Assembly: GCF_026241895.1 (NCBI RefSeq)
Contig: NZ_JAPJIV010000022.1
Location: 59,200 to 123,199, forward strand
Length of the DNA stretch: 64,000 nt
Origin: Pseudomonas sp. RIT-562
GTDB taxonomy: Bacteria; Pseudomonadota; Gammaproteobacteria; Pseudomonadales; Pseudomonadaceae
Direction: 5' to 3'
The position numbers were made by a program, and so were the translations under genes. Positions 23,005 through 31,883 of the stretch are shown one piece after another (position 1 is the first letter of the stretch; each line of letters begins with the position of its first letter). The notes beneath the pieces are model-generated. The model was given only the letters and a program-made list of their open reading frames with translations, did not search any database and had not been told where the DNA came from.

Positions 23005-24198
23005 ATGACCCATCCGGATTTCACCACAGACATAAACGCCATCGGCAATATTGAAGCGGTGCCAGTGATACTGAGCATGGTCAAGCACCTCACCGGCATG
23101 CGTTTTGCTGCGGTTGCCCGGGTAACCGAAGCAAAGTGGGTTGCCTGCGCGGTCGATGACTCCATCGATTTCGGCCTGAAACCCGGTGGCGAACTGGTGC
23201 TTGAATCAACTATTTGTCACGAGATCCGCCAGCACCGCAAACCCGTGATTTTCGGCCATGCCAGCCAACACCCGATCTTTTCCCTGCACCACACGCCCCG
23301 CACCTATGGCCTCGAAAGCTACATTTCCGTACCGATCGTGCAGGCCAACGGCGATTTTTTTGGCACCCTGTGCGCCATCGACTCGATCCCGGCCAATCTC
23401 GACGAGCCGGCGATCGCCAAGACACTCACCCTCTTCGCACAGCTGATAGCGATGAGCCTTGATTCTCAGACCCATCTGGAGATCACCAAAGAGGCGCTGC
23501 TCGCCGCTCAGGAACATGGCCGGCTGCGTGAGCAATTTGTCGCCGTGCTAGGGCATGACCTGCGCACTCCGCTCAGCGCTATTCGCATGAGTGCCGACCT
23601 GCTGGAGACCAAGGTCGAGGACAAACGCTCTTTGGGCCTCATATCCGCGATCCGCAATAGCTCTACGCGCATGGGCGTGCTGATCGAAAACGTCCTCGAT
23701 TTCGCCAGGGGGCGCATGGGTGGAGGGATTCCGGTCAAGCGCCAGCTGGTCGACGACCTCGGACGTACGGTGAAGCTGACTCTGGAAGAAATCCAGGCTT
23801 CGCATCCCAATTTGCAGTTGATTCACTCGCTGGATGTACCGGGCGCCATCTATTGCGATGCCTTGCGCATCAGCCAGCTGGTGTCGAACCTGCTGGGCAA
23901 TGCGGTCACCCACGGCAGCAGCGCCGCCCCCGTCAGTGTCAGGGTCTACCCCGAAGCCGATGAGCTGGTGATCTCGGTCGCCAACCAGGGCCCGCCGATT
24001 TCACCGGCATTGATGCCCTTACTGTTCGAACCCTTCACGCGCGCCGAGGCGGGCCAACGGGGCGAAGGCTTGGGATTAGGCTTGTATATCGCTGCGCAAA
24101 TTACCACCGCACACAACGGAAACCTGAGCGTCACCTCGACGCTGGAATCGGGAACTTGCTTTACCGCAAGATTCCCGGCTCGATTCAAATGGGGATAA
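23005..24198 (+). CDS. GAF-domain sensor histidine kinase, no partner regulator
   Basis: 397 residues, no membrane helix, so cytoplasmic. A GAF domain spans ~20-155 (with STICHEIRQHRKPV and GTLCAIDSIP). The HisKA domain has the phosphoryl site His184 in VLGHDLRTPLSAI. The ATPase domain shows the N box LVSNLLGNAVTH and the G2 box GEGLGLGLYIA. It looks catalytically complete. No response regulator gene is adjacent, so it is an orphan kinase. The GAF ligand is unknown. Confidence 0.9.
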   Translation: MTHPDFTTDINAIGNIEAVPVILSMVKHLTGMRFAAVARVTEAKWVACAVDDSIDFGLKPGGELVLESTICHEIRQHRKPVIFGHASQHPIFSLHHTPRTYGLESYISVPIVQANGDFFGTLCAIDSIPANLDEPAIAKTLTLFAQLIAMSLDSQTHLEITKEALLAAQEHGRLREQFVAVLGHDLRTPLSAIRMSADLLETKVEDKRSLGLISAIRNSSTRMGVLIENVLDFARGRMGGGIPVKRQLVDDLGRTVKLTLEEIQASHPNLQLIHSLDVPGAIYCDALRISQLVSNLLGNAVTHGSSAAPVSVRVYPEADELVISVANQGPPISPALMPLLFEPFTRAEAGQRGEGLGLGLYIAAQITTAHNGNLSVTSTLESGTCFTARFPARFKWG

Positions 24199-24240
24199 GT
24201 CGTGGTTGCCGACCCGACTGCCAATTAGGGATAGAAAAAA

Positions 24241-24888
24241 ATGAGCATTGAACAACCAACGACCGTCGATGAACCGCGGCTCAACAGCACGGAAATCCGC
24301 ATCCTCGGATCGCTGATCGAAAAACAGGCCACCAGCCCGGAAACGTATCCGCTGACCCTCAACGCCCTGGTGATTGCCTGCAACCAGAAAACCAGCCGCG
24401 AGCCAGTAATGAACCTCACCCAGGGCCAGGTGGGCCAGAGCCTGCGCGCCCTGGAAGGCCGCGGCTTTACCAAACTGGTGATGGGCAGTCGCGCCGACCG
24501 CTGGGAACATAAAATCGACAAGGCGCTGGAGCTGGTGCCGGCTCAGGTAATCCTCGCAGGGCTGTTGTTCCTGCGCGGTCCGCAAACGGTCAATGAGCTG
24601 CTGACGCGCAGCGGCCGCATGCATGATTTCGAGGATGCCGAACAGGTGGTGCACCAGCTGGAGCGTCTGATCGCCCGCGGGCTGGCGCTGCTGATTCCAC
24701 GCCAGGCCGGGCAACGCGAAGATCGCTACATGCATGCGCTGGGCGATCCGGCGGATATCGAAGTGATCCTCGCCGCACGGCACAACCCTGTTGAGCGCGG
24801 CTCGAGCAACGGCGTGTCGGTGGAAAGGATCGAAGAACTTGAAGCGCGGATTGCGGCGCTGGAAGAGCGGTTGGCGCGGTTGGAATAA
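24241..24888 (+). CDS. yceH: YceH family protein (DUF480, UPF0502)
   Basis: 215 residues. Two winged-helix units are expected; the family signature STEIRILGSLIEKQATSPETYP lies at ~16-37, followed by NQKTSREPVMNL. The C-terminus is a coiled coil (RIEELEARIAALEERLARLE). Conserved in gammaproteobacteria with unknown function. The gene starts 42 bases after the histidine kinase stop. Confidence 0.9.
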   Translation: MSIEQPTTVDEPRLNSTEIRILGSLIEKQATSPETYPLTLNALVIACNQKTSREPVMNLTQGQVGQSLRALEGRGFTKLVMGSRADRWEHKIDKALELVPAQVILAGLLFLRGPQTVNELLTRSGRMHDFEDAEQVVHQLERLIARGLALLIPRQAGQREDRYMHALGDPADIEVILAARHNPVERGSSNGVSVERIEELEARIAALEERLARLE

Positions 24889-24914
24889 ACGCCACAATCG
24901 CGTGAAATCAAGCG

Positions 24915-25733
24915 TCAGCTACGGGCAAACTCCACCGCCAGGCGAAACTGCTCATCCGTCGGTCGCACGCCGGTGTACAGCACAAACTGCTCCAGCGCCT
25001 GGATGGCAATCACTTCAAGCCCGGTGATCACTCGCTTACCCTCGGCACGTCCGCGCACGATCAGCGGCGTTTCCGAGGGGATCGCCACCACGTCGAAGAT
25101 GGTTTGCGCGTGCTCAATCGCATCTGCCGCAAAAGCCAACTGCCCGGCTTCCGGGCCACCGTTCATGCCAATCGGCGTGACATTGATCAGCATCTGCGGG
25201 CGTTGATCCCCCAGCTCTGCCTGCCATTCATAACCCAGGGACTGCGCCAGAGCCCTCCCGGCCTGTTCGTTGCGGGCAACAATCAGGCCGTTGGAGTAAC
25301 CGCCATCGCGCAACGCACTCGCCACCGCCTTGGCCATCCCGCCGCTGCCGCGCAAGGCGAAGGTCGAATCCCTGGGCACCTGGTGAGTCTCCAGCAACTG
25401 CGCAATGGCGATGTAATCGGTGTTGTAGGCCTTGAGATGGCCATTGGTGTTGACGATGGTATTGATCGACTGGATGGCCGCCGCCGAGGCGTCCAGCTCA
25501 TCGACCAGGGCGATGCAGGCTTCCTTGAACGGCATGGAGACGCCACAGCCACGGATGCCCAAGGCACGGATGCCGCCCACCGCACCTGTCAGGTCCTGAC
25601 TGCTGAACGCCTTGTAGTAGAAATTCAGCCCCAATTGCTCGTACAGATGATTGTGAAATCGCAGGCCAAAATTACCCGGCCGTGCTGAAAGGGACATGCA
25701 CAGTTGGGTATCTCGGTTGGGGTTCATCTGCAT
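24915..25733 (-). CDS. Shikimate-dehydrogenase-like oxidoreductase
   Basis: 272 residues; GGAGA precedes the ATG at 25733. The AroE/YdiB fold is visible: N-domain CMSLSARPGNFGLRFHN, substrate loop GCGVSMPFKEACIALVDEL with the catalytic Lys, SINTIVN, AYNTDY, and the nucleotide site RGSGGMAKAVASAL. The GxGGxx(A) loop is slightly altered (GSGGMA). This is a paralogue of AroE of the SDH-like class, whose substrates may be shikimate, quinate or others. It is convergent with yceH. Confidence 0.85.
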   Translation of the reverse strand: MQMNPNRDTQLCMSLSARPGNFGLRFHNHLYEQLGLNFYYKAFSSQDLTGAVGGIRALGIRGCGVSMPFKEACIALVDELDASAAAIQSINTIVNTNGHLKAYNTDYIAIAQLLETHQVPRDSTFALRGSGGMAKAVASALRDGGYSNGLIVARNEQAGRALAQSLGYEWQAELGDQRPQMLINVTPIGMNGGPEAGQLAFAADAIEHAQTIFDVVAIPSETPLIVRGRAEGKRVITGLEVIAIQALEQFVLYTGVRPTDEQFRLAVEFARS

Positions 25734-25977
25734 GAAAAAATCTCCATCAAGTGCACTTTCAGATGGACGGGATTGGCCACTCCATCCAGTTCTGATCGAT
25801 CATTAAGGCCAGCGTTCGCCTGGGAACGGGACCGTCGGAAGCCGGTACAGACCTTACACAAAATTTACCCAGCGGCTGTGCTGATTTTGCACAAAGTGCT
25901 GTCTTAGATGTATCCCCGCGACGATCCTTGAGTCTATTGCAGACGCAAGCGCCGGGTCGAAGAACCGAGGAATTATC

Positions 25978-26358
25978 ATGATCCGTAAAATCTCCACAGT
26001 GGCCTTGCTGATCGGCGCTCTCGCTGTCACAGGGCAATCACAGGCCCATGGCGGTGGTGGCGGTTGGCAAGGTCCAGCGGTATTCGGTGCGATTGTGGGC
26101 TCGGCCATCGTCGGTTCGGCCCTGATCAACGCCAATCGCCCGGTTTACGTGCAGCAGCCGGTGTACGTCCAGCCCCAGCCGGTGTATGTGCAACAACCGC
26201 CGCCACCGGTTTATTACCAGCCGGCGCCGGTGTACGTGCAACAACCGGTCTATTATCAGCCAGCCCCGGTGTACTACGGTCCGCCCCGTGGCTACTACGG
26301 CCCACCTCGCGGCTATTACGGCCCGCCCCGTGGTTATCACGGCGGCCCGCACTACTGA
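25978..26358 (+). CDS. Exported Pro/Tyr/Val/Gln-rich repeat protein
   Basis: 126 residues. A signal peptide ends at QSQAHG. A short glycine-rich stretch and a hydrophobic segment (AVFGAIVGSAIVGSALI) follow. Residues ~55-95 are repeats of PVYVQQ / PVYYQPA, and ~96-120 are three copies of GPPRGYY ending GGPHY. Such low-complexity exported proteins are common in Pseudomonas envelopes and may bind metals or surfaces; this is inference. A strong terminator follows. Confidence 0.82.
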   Translation: MIRKISTVALLIGALAVTGQSQAHGGGGGWQGPAVFGAIVGSAIVGSALINANRPVYVQQPVYVQPQPVYVQQPPPPVYYQPAPVYVQQPVYYQPAPVYYGPPRGYYGPPRGYYGPPRGYHGGPHY

Positions 26359-26370
26359 CGGACCCATCAG

Positions 26371-26397
26371 GCCCCGCTTAAAGCGGGGCTTTTTTTT
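26371..26397 (+). terminator. Intrinsic terminator
   Basis: GCCCCGCTT / AAGCGGGGC followed by eight T, 12 bases after the repeat-protein stop. Confidence 0.92.
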
Positions 26398-26592
26398 GGG
26401 GCCGTTGATCGGTGCAGGTCTGGATCGATCTCGTTGGGGTCGCTGTCGGAACAATGTTTGCAAACAAAACCGGCAAGATTGACTCGAACCGCTTCCCCCA
26501 CTTTGGGTATACCGGTCATATTTATGTCATGTCAGGTCCGCAAGCTTGGGCCTGTCCGCCAATAACAGGTTGATAACAACAAGGACGACCTA

Positions 26593-26787
26593 ATGCCCAC
26601 ACAGAATCCGCACCGCAATGTCGGCCTCTGCACCTCAAGCAAGGTGTATGACACCCTCACCGAACTCAAGCACCTGGAGGGCCACCGCAGCGCCAAGTTT
26701 CTCTCGTTGCTCGCCGAAAACCTGGTACGCAAGGGACTGCTCAACGAGCAGGAAGTGGTGCATATGCTCGACCTGGTGGTCGACTGA
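26593..26787 (+). CDS. Small conserved helical protein
   Basis: 64 residues, starting MPTQNPHRNVGLC at 26593 with AAGGACG upstream. The rest is helical and has the look of a folded domain (KVYDTLTELKHLEGHRSAKF, LSLLAENLVRKGLLNEQEV). No signal peptide. Codon use matches neighbouring Pseudomonas genes. I recognise the style of a conserved Pseudomonas protein but not a function. Confidence 0.75.
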   Translation: MPTQNPHRNVGLCTSSKVYDTLTELKHLEGHRSAKFLSLLAENLVRKGLLNEQEVVHMLDLVVD

Positions 26788-26887
26788 GCCCCAGACTCAC
26801 TGGCGTCAATGACGACTATCGAAAGCGTTGATTGTTCCTGTCGGCGTCGGGTCCGTAAGGTAGCCCCATCGATTGATGGAGGTACTT

Positions 26888-27070
26888 ATGTCCCAGGTTC
26901 AGATCATGTCCGTAATTGGCAGTGCAGTCCCCGCTCCCTTGCGAGAGCTGGGCCTGCTGGCTTGCTGGTACCTTGTGCAGGACGGCGAGCCGATCAGTGG
27001 CCCGCTGACTTCCCTGCCGGCGGCCCAGGCCTTGTCGCAGCGTATCGACCAGGGCCGCTGGAGTGCTTAA
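26888..27070 (+). CDS. Small hypothetical protein
   Basis: 60 residues, ATG at 26888 with GGAGG 5 bases before it. It contains a GYF-like core, LACWYLVQDGEPISGPLTSL, where the W-Y-x-x-x-x-G-x-x-x-GP pattern resembles small GYF_2-type domains, then a helix PAAQALSQRIDQG. Its stop overlaps the convergent transporter stop by 4 bases. Function unknown. Confidence 0.7.
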   Translation: MSQVQIMSVIGSAVPAPLRELGLLACWYLVQDGEPISGPLTSLPAAQALSQRIDQGRWSA

Positions 27071-28128
27071 GGCAACTGCACCCGCGGCTTGGTTTCACTG
27101 AAGATCGCCCAGCTCGACATGAACAGCGCGGCGATCAGCGGCCCAATCACAAAGCCGTTGAGGCCAAAGACTGCCATACCGCCCAGGGTTGAAATCAGGA
27201 TCATGTAGTCTGGCATCTTGGTGTCCTTGCCCACCAGGATCGGACGCAGCACGTTGTCCACCAGGCCGATCACGAACACTCCGAACAATGCGAGCACTAC
27301 GCCCTGCCAGATCGCCCCGGTCAGCAGGAAGTAGACCGCTACCGGTCCCCAGACGATCCCTGCGCCCACCGCTGGCAACAGCGACAAGAACGCCATGAGC
27401 ACCGCCCAGAGCAACGCGCTCGGGATATCCAGGAACCAGAAGATCAGCCCGCCCAACGCGCCCTGCGTCACTGCGACCAACAGGTTGCCCTTGACCGTTG
27501 CACGCACCACTCGATTGAACTTGAGCTGCAGTCGACGTTTCTGGTGTTCCTGCAACGGCACCGCTGCTCGAATCTTGCGCGCCAGTTCAGGGCCATCGCG
27601 CAGGAAGAAGAACAGCAGGTAGAGCATGATGAAAAAGCTCACGATGAATTCAAACGTGCCCTGGCCAAAACTGAACGCCTGGCTGGCCAGCACCTGGCCG
27701 CCCGTCATCGCACTCTTCACCAGTTTTTCCCGCAGGCCGTTCAATTCGCCCATGCCGGTGCGGTCCAGCAGGTGCTGGAAATACATGGGCAGGCTGTGCT
27801 TGAACTGCGCCACGTAGGCCGCGATATCCAGCTCGCCGCTCTCGACGCTCTTGTAAAATACCGCGCCTTCCTGCACCAGCAAGGCGCTGATGATGATCAC
27901 CGGCAAAATCGCGATCACCAGACAGATTCCCAGAGTGCACAGCGAGGTGACATTGCGCTGCCGGCCAAATCTCAGCTGCAACCGTCGCTGCAATGGCGCA
28001 AAGACGATCCCCAGAATCACCGCCCAAAATACTGCACCGTAAAATGGCAGCAGGATCCAGATGAAGGCGGCGGTCACCACGAACAGCAATATCACCAGCG
28101 ATTTATTCTGTAGCGTCTTTTCGTTCAT
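27067..28128 (-). CDS. AI-2E family transporter (PerM/YdiK type)
   Basis: 353 residues with about eight membrane helices. It matches the AI-2 exporter-like superfamily: N-terminal hydrophobic pair, a long periplasmic loop, then GTFEFIVSFFIMLYLLFFFLRDG and LDIPSALLWAVLMAFLSLLPAVGAG. Members export autoinducer-2 or other solutes, or act as Na+/H+ antiporters; which is not shown here. Its stop overlaps the small plus-strand gene. Confidence 0.88.
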   Translation of the reverse strand: MNEKTLQNKSLVILLFVVTAAFIWILLPFYGAVFWAVILGIVFAPLQRRLQLRFGRQRNVTSLCTLGICLVIAILPVIIISALLVQEGAVFYKSVESGELDIAAYVAQFKHSLPMYFQHLLDRTGMGELNGLREKLVKSAMTGGQVLASQAFSFGQGTFEFIVSFFIMLYLLFFFLRDGPELARKIRAAVPLQEHQKRRLQLKFNRVVRATVKGNLLVAVTQGALGGLIFWFLDIPSALLWAVLMAFLSLLPAVGAGIVWGPVAVYFLLTGAIWQGVVLALFGVFVIGLVDNVLRPILVGKDTKMPDYMILISTLGGMAVFGLNGFVIGPLIAALFMSSWAIFSETKPRVQLP

Positions 28129-28435
28129 GTCCGATCCATGTCAGTCCACAGGCCGCAAGTGCGCGACCTGATGCTTAGTCCGCCACGGTTCGCGCGAGTG
28201 CCATCCGTTTGTTGATTAAGCATAGATGGTGATCAGATGAGTTCCTCTCGCAACATCCCTGCAAACACCTCTCGCGCCGGATCGAAGCCGACGTTTCGCG
28301 CCACATCGCGCCTGCGTCGCTTGTCGGGGCTAATTGGCAATGGTGTCGGCAATAGGGTCGGTCGGCAACGGGGTCAGAACGCAAATAGCTACTGCTGCAT
28401 GCGCTTGACCCCCACCTGATGGGCGCTGGAGTCTG
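28129..28435. other. Intergenic region with a coding remnant and inverted repeat
   Basis: No complete gene seen. On the minus strand, a frame ending at the TGA at 28233 reads VARNVGFDPAREVFAGMLRE before its end; it looks like a real protein C-terminus, but the frame is closed by a stop about 47 codons upstream and has no start. An imperfect inverted repeat GGGGTCAGAACGC / GCGCTTGACCCC spans 28370-28412. The region may hold a decayed gene or mobile-element end. Confidence 0.4.
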
Positions 28436-28978
28436 TTATTGGTTTTCGATGCTTATATTATTCAACGTTATCTTTACGTGCGGCGCATTATACTTAAGCG
28501 GTTTTTTTACCCACTCATCCTCTATCATTGCCAGATAAGTTCCATCCCCACGATCTTTCTTGGGAACCGCAAGCAGGAAATTGAACAGTTCATCCAAGTC
28601 ATCGAACACAGTGTCTGGATCCATGCGCTGTTGCACAGAACCGCCTTTCAAACTCTGCATGTATATCGTTGCGTCGTCGGCTTGCCAATCAGATGGTGTA
28701 AGAGATACCCCTTTTAAATATATGAAAAACTTACATGCTTCGTCACTGGTTTCAAGCCCGTATTCGTGGCCAATGCCAATCCATTGCCCCTGCTGCTTAC
28801 CGGCAGCGACGTTGATTTTGTACGTACCGTCCGGGGCGTAATAGAATCGAAATAGCAGTGGCTCGGTGGGCTTGCGCTGAGTCGCCACCGACGCTGGACC
28901 TATGGAAGCAGAAACCAGAGTCACTGGGCGCCCATGAATACTCATCGTTGCAGTAAAAGATTGATATTGTTCAGCCAT
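28436..28978 (-). CDS. Orphan AT-rich protein, unknown
   Basis: 180 residues from MAEQYQSFTATMSIHG (ATG at 28978, with AGGA upstream). Base composition is clearly lower in GC than all neighbours (codons such as ATA, TTA, AAA are common), a sign of recent acquisition. The N-terminal ~100 residues read as beta-strands (TLVSASIGPASVAT, FRFYYAPDGTYKINV, WIGIGHEYGL), followed by acidic helices (DTVFDDLDELFNFLL). No signal peptide or recognised domain. Function unknown; toxin, lectin-like or effector roles cannot be told apart. Confidence 0.7.
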   Translation of the reverse strand: MAEQYQSFTATMSIHGRPVTLVSASIGPASVATQRKPTEPLLFRFYYAPDGTYKINVAAGKQQGQWIGIGHEYGLETSDEACKFFIYLKGVSLTPSDWQADDATIYMQSLKGGSVQQRMDPDTVFDDLDELFNFLLAVPKKDRGDGTYLAMIEDEWVKKPLKYNAPHVKITLNNISIENQ

Positions 28979-29200
28979 GATTAACATCCTTGTATTTAAC
29001 AGTGATTGTGCCAACTCTTCGGCACCGGACCACGATAACAACTGACCTGTGAAAAACAAACGTCTCACACCTGACACTTGTTACAGCGCTTTAATCAATG
29101 CTATTAATCTTGCTCAATGATTTCCTCTGGCATCTTATAAATGAAGAGAGCCCGACACACTGATGCCAGGCTCCCGACTGAACAAGCGACTGGGTTCTTT

Positions 29201-29431
29201 CTACCTTCTGTCATCAGACAGCGGGGTAGGCTCATCTGCGGGTGGCACATCTTCGTCCGCAGTTGGGTCCATCCAGTCTTCAGGTCTGTCAGCATCGGCC
29301 TCGGCCGGGTCCCGCGAAGGGTCCATGCCGGGAGGAGCATCGTGATCCATCAACGGCTCGTCCGTGCCGGGCATGGGTCTGGTGGGATCGGTGTTGGGAG
29401 TGCCACCGGGAAAGGTCGATTCGTTAGCCAT
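29201..29431 (-). CDS. Small acidic Pro/Asp-rich disordered protein
   Basis: 76 residues from MANESTFPGGTPN; the ATG at 29431 follows GAGGTGCGTC, nearly the same leader as the gene at 15848. Very acidic and proline-rich (DPAEADADRPEDWMDP, EDVPPADEP), predicted to be disordered. It is of the same kind as the genes at 15848 and 16066 but not a close copy. Function unknown. Confidence 0.72.
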   Translation of the reverse strand: MANESTFPGGTPNTDPTRPMPGTDEPLMDHDAPPGMDPSRDPAEADADRPEDWMDPTADEDVPPADEPTPLSDDRR

Positions 29432-29520
29432 GACGCACCTCATTGATGAGGTCCAGCAAATCTGGGCCGTACTCTTTGGAAAAGCACGTGACACACGCGT
29501 GCTGTCGGCAAGACGGACGG

Positions 29521-30237
29521 TCAGGTGTGGTCGGCGAGAAAGCGGTCGCGGCTATTGGTCAGGTGTAGCCACATGGCGGCCCGAGCTGCATCGGCGTCCT
29601 GACGCTTGATGGCGTTGAGAATTGCCTCGTGCTCGAGATTGGCCAGCAATCCCAGTTTGCTCAGATCCGCCGCGCCGCGTTCGGCGGCGTTGACCCGGGT
29701 TCGAGGGATCATCGCGCTGCCCAGGTGCTGCATGATTTCGCTGAAGCAGGCATTGCCGGTGGCCTCGGCGATCAGCAGGTGAAAGCGCCTGTCGGCTTCG
29801 ACGCAACTGTCCTGATTTGCCAGGAGGCGCTGGTAATCGTCCAGCGCTTCGCGCATCTGAGCCAACTGCTGATCGGATCGGCGAATGGCTGCCAAAGCCG
29901 CAGCCTGGGTTTCCAGGCCCATTCGCAGCTCCAGGATGCTGCGCACGCCCAGCGCCGTATCGACATTCAATCGCAGGCCCTGCTGCGTTTCGCGCTGCAG
30001 CACAAAGGTGCCGATACCATGGCGTGTCTCTACGTAACCCGATGCCTGCAGCTTGGAAATCGCCTCGCGCACCACCGTGCGACTGACCCCGTGCTCCTGC
30101 ACGATCGAGTTCTCCGAAGGCAGTTTGTCTCCAGGCTGCATCTGCCCCAGCAGGATGCTCTGGGTCAGCTTGGCAACCAGGTCATGGGCCAGGTTATGGG
30201 TGCGCTTGCGGGCAGGCGCGTCGAAGTCTTCTTGCAT
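29521..30237 (-). CDS. GntR-family (FadR/FCD) repressor of the glucarate operon
   Basis: 238 residues. N-terminal winged helix: KLPSENSIVQEHGVSRTVVREAI then VETRHGIGTFV. The C-terminal FCD domain contains the metal-binding positions in DRRFH and the HEAILNAI segment. It is divergent from gudP and gudD, and a FadR-type operator (TTGTATGACAA) lies between them, so it most likely represses D-glucarate uptake and breakdown until inducer binds. This link is inference from position. Confidence 0.88.
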   Translation of the reverse strand: MQEDFDAPARKRTHNLAHDLVAKLTQSILLGQMQPGDKLPSENSIVQEHGVSRTVVREAISKLQASGYVETRHGIGTFVLQRETQQGLRLNVDTALGVRSILELRMGLETQAAALAAIRRSDQQLAQMREALDDYQRLLANQDSCVEADRRFHLLIAEATGNACFSEIMQHLGSAMIPRTRVNAAERGAADLSKLGLLANLEHEAILNAIKRQDADAARAAMWLHLTNSRDRFLADHT

Positions 30238-30311
30238 GGGCTCATCCGAAAGCGGAACTGCGGCAATCGTAGCACTGCGGTCGTAGGGAATCTCTTGAAA
30301 CAGCGAGCCAC

Positions 30312-30322
30312 TTGTATGACAA
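30312..30322. promoter_or_regulatory. FadR-type operator
   Basis: TTGTATGACAA fits the FCD-subfamily consensus TnGTnnnACnA, in the gap between the divergent regulator and gudP. Confidence 0.6.
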
Positions 30323-30514
30323 CACTCAACAATCTTCGAAAAATTCGCTTTTTTCAGGGCCAGCCCATAGAAGAATCAACGGACTCACCAGCTATTAATC
30401 TCCATTTTTATGGGCGAAACGCCTTGCACGTCAAAAAAAAGCAGTTGTATGATGTCTATCAACAACGCAGCACCCGCCACACCCCGCATAAAAATAATCA
30501 GTGGGAGAAAATCA

Positions 30515-31861
30515 GTGAAATCATCCATGAACGGGATACACGAGGGCGCCGATCCGGTCCTGAGTTCCGCTATCTCAAAAGTCAAACGCCACGTTTTACC
30601 GCTGTTCGTCATCATGTTCATCGTCAACTACATTGACCGGGTGAACATCGGCTTCGTCCGCGCCCACATGGAACACGACCTGGGCATCGGCGCTGCCGCC
30701 TACGGCCTCGGTGCCGGCCTGTTCTTCATCGGCTACGCGCTGTTCGAAGTCCCCTCCAATATCCTCCTGCAAAAAGTCGGCGCACGTATCTGGCTGACCC
30801 GCATCATGCTGACGTGGGGCCTAGTGGCCGCGTGCATGGCGTTCATCCAGAACGAAACGCACTTCTACATCCTGCGGTTCCTGCTGGGCGTAGCCGAAGC
30901 CGGATTTTTTCCCGGAGTGATCTATTACTTCACCCGCTGGCTACCGGGCGTGGAGCGCGGCAAGGCTATTGCGATCTTCCTCAGCGGGTCGGCGATTGCT
31001 TCGCTGATCTCCGGCCCACTGTCCGGGCTACTTCTGCAAATCAACGGATTGGGGATGCACGGCTGGCAATGGATGTACTTCATTGAAGGCATGTTCTCCG
31101 TGTGCCTGTGCGTGTTTGTGTGGTGCTGGCTGGACTCCAAACCCCATGACGCCAAATGGCTGAGCCGCAGCGAACAGGATGCATTGGTCAAGGCCATCGA
31201 CGATGAGCAATTGGCGCGCGAAGCGGCGACTCCGATCAAGCCGTCACTGGGCAAATTGCTCAAGGACCGCCAGATCATCCTGTTCTGCGTGATCTACTTC
31301 TTTATCCAGCTGACTATCTACGCCGCAACATTCTGGCTGCCAAGCATCATCAAGAAGATGGGCGACCTGAGCGACATTCAGGTCGGCTTGTTCAACTCGA
31401 TCCCGTGGTTGCTCTCGATCATCGGCATGTACGTCTTCGCTTCCCTGTCAGCCAGATGGAAACACCAGCAAGCCTGGGTTGCCGCCGCGCTGCTGATAGC
31501 CGCCGCCGGGATGTTCATGTCGACCACAGGCGGGCCAATTTTTGCCTTCGTGGCGATCTGTTTTGCGGCGCTGGGTTTCAAATCGGCCTCGTCACTGTTC
31601 TGGCCAATTCCCCAGGCCTATCTGGATGCGCGGATCGCTGCCGGAGTGATTGCGCTGATCAACTCGGTGGGCAACCTCGGCGGTTTTGTCGCACCCACTA
31701 CCTTCGGCCTGTTGGAGGAGCACACCGGTTCGATCCAGGGCGGGCTGTACGGCCTGGCCGCCACCTCGATTATCGCCGCGATCATCGTCTTTGCCGCCCG
31801 CAACAAACCCAAGCCTGCACCTGACGTAACACTGGGCAAACCAGCGCCCAACCACGCCTGA
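30515..31861 (+). CDS. gudP: D-glucarate transporter, MFS (ACS family)
   Basis: 448 residues. The start is set at the GTG at 30515 because GGGAG lies 7 bases upstream; the ATG at 30527 is an alternative, and the longer frame to 30410 is not supported. Twelve membrane helices. The ACS signature is present: NYIDRVNIGFVRAHM in helix 1 and GLGAGLFFIGYALFEVPSN. Members take up glucarate, galactarate or related acids with protons. It is followed by gudD after 22 bases, which gives the substrate. Confidence 0.88.
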   Translation: MKSSMNGIHEGADPVLSSAISKVKRHVLPLFVIMFIVNYIDRVNIGFVRAHMEHDLGIGAAAYGLGAGLFFIGYALFEVPSNILLQKVGARIWLTRIMLTWGLVAACMAFIQNETHFYILRFLLGVAEAGFFPGVIYYFTRWLPGVERGKAIAIFLSGSAIASLISGPLSGLLLQINGLGMHGWQWMYFIEGMFSVCLCVFVWCWLDSKPHDAKWLSRSEQDALVKAIDDEQLAREAATPIKPSLGKLLKDRQIILFCVIYFFIQLTIYAATFWLPSIIKKMGDLSDIQVGLFNSIPWLLSIIGMYVFASLSARWKHQQAWVAAALLIAAAGMFMSTTGGPIFAFVAICFAALGFKSASSLFWPIPQAYLDARIAAGVIALINSVGNLGGFVAPTTFGLLEEHTGSIQGGLYGLAATSIIAAIIVFAARNKPKPAPDVTLGKPAPNHA

Positions 31862-31883
31862 ACACGCTTACAAGGATAAAAAG

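Noticed and set aside
22899..23165. N-terminal extension of the DUF1993 gene
   Set aside because: Family N-terminus begins at the ATG at 22853; the extension overlaps the histidine kinase start on the other strand.
28175..28384. 69-codon minus-strand frame
   Set aside because: No ribosome site; composition random; a different frame looks more like coding remnant.
29104..29340. 78-codon minus-strand frame
   Set aside because: Overlaps the acidic small gene in another frame; no ribosome site.
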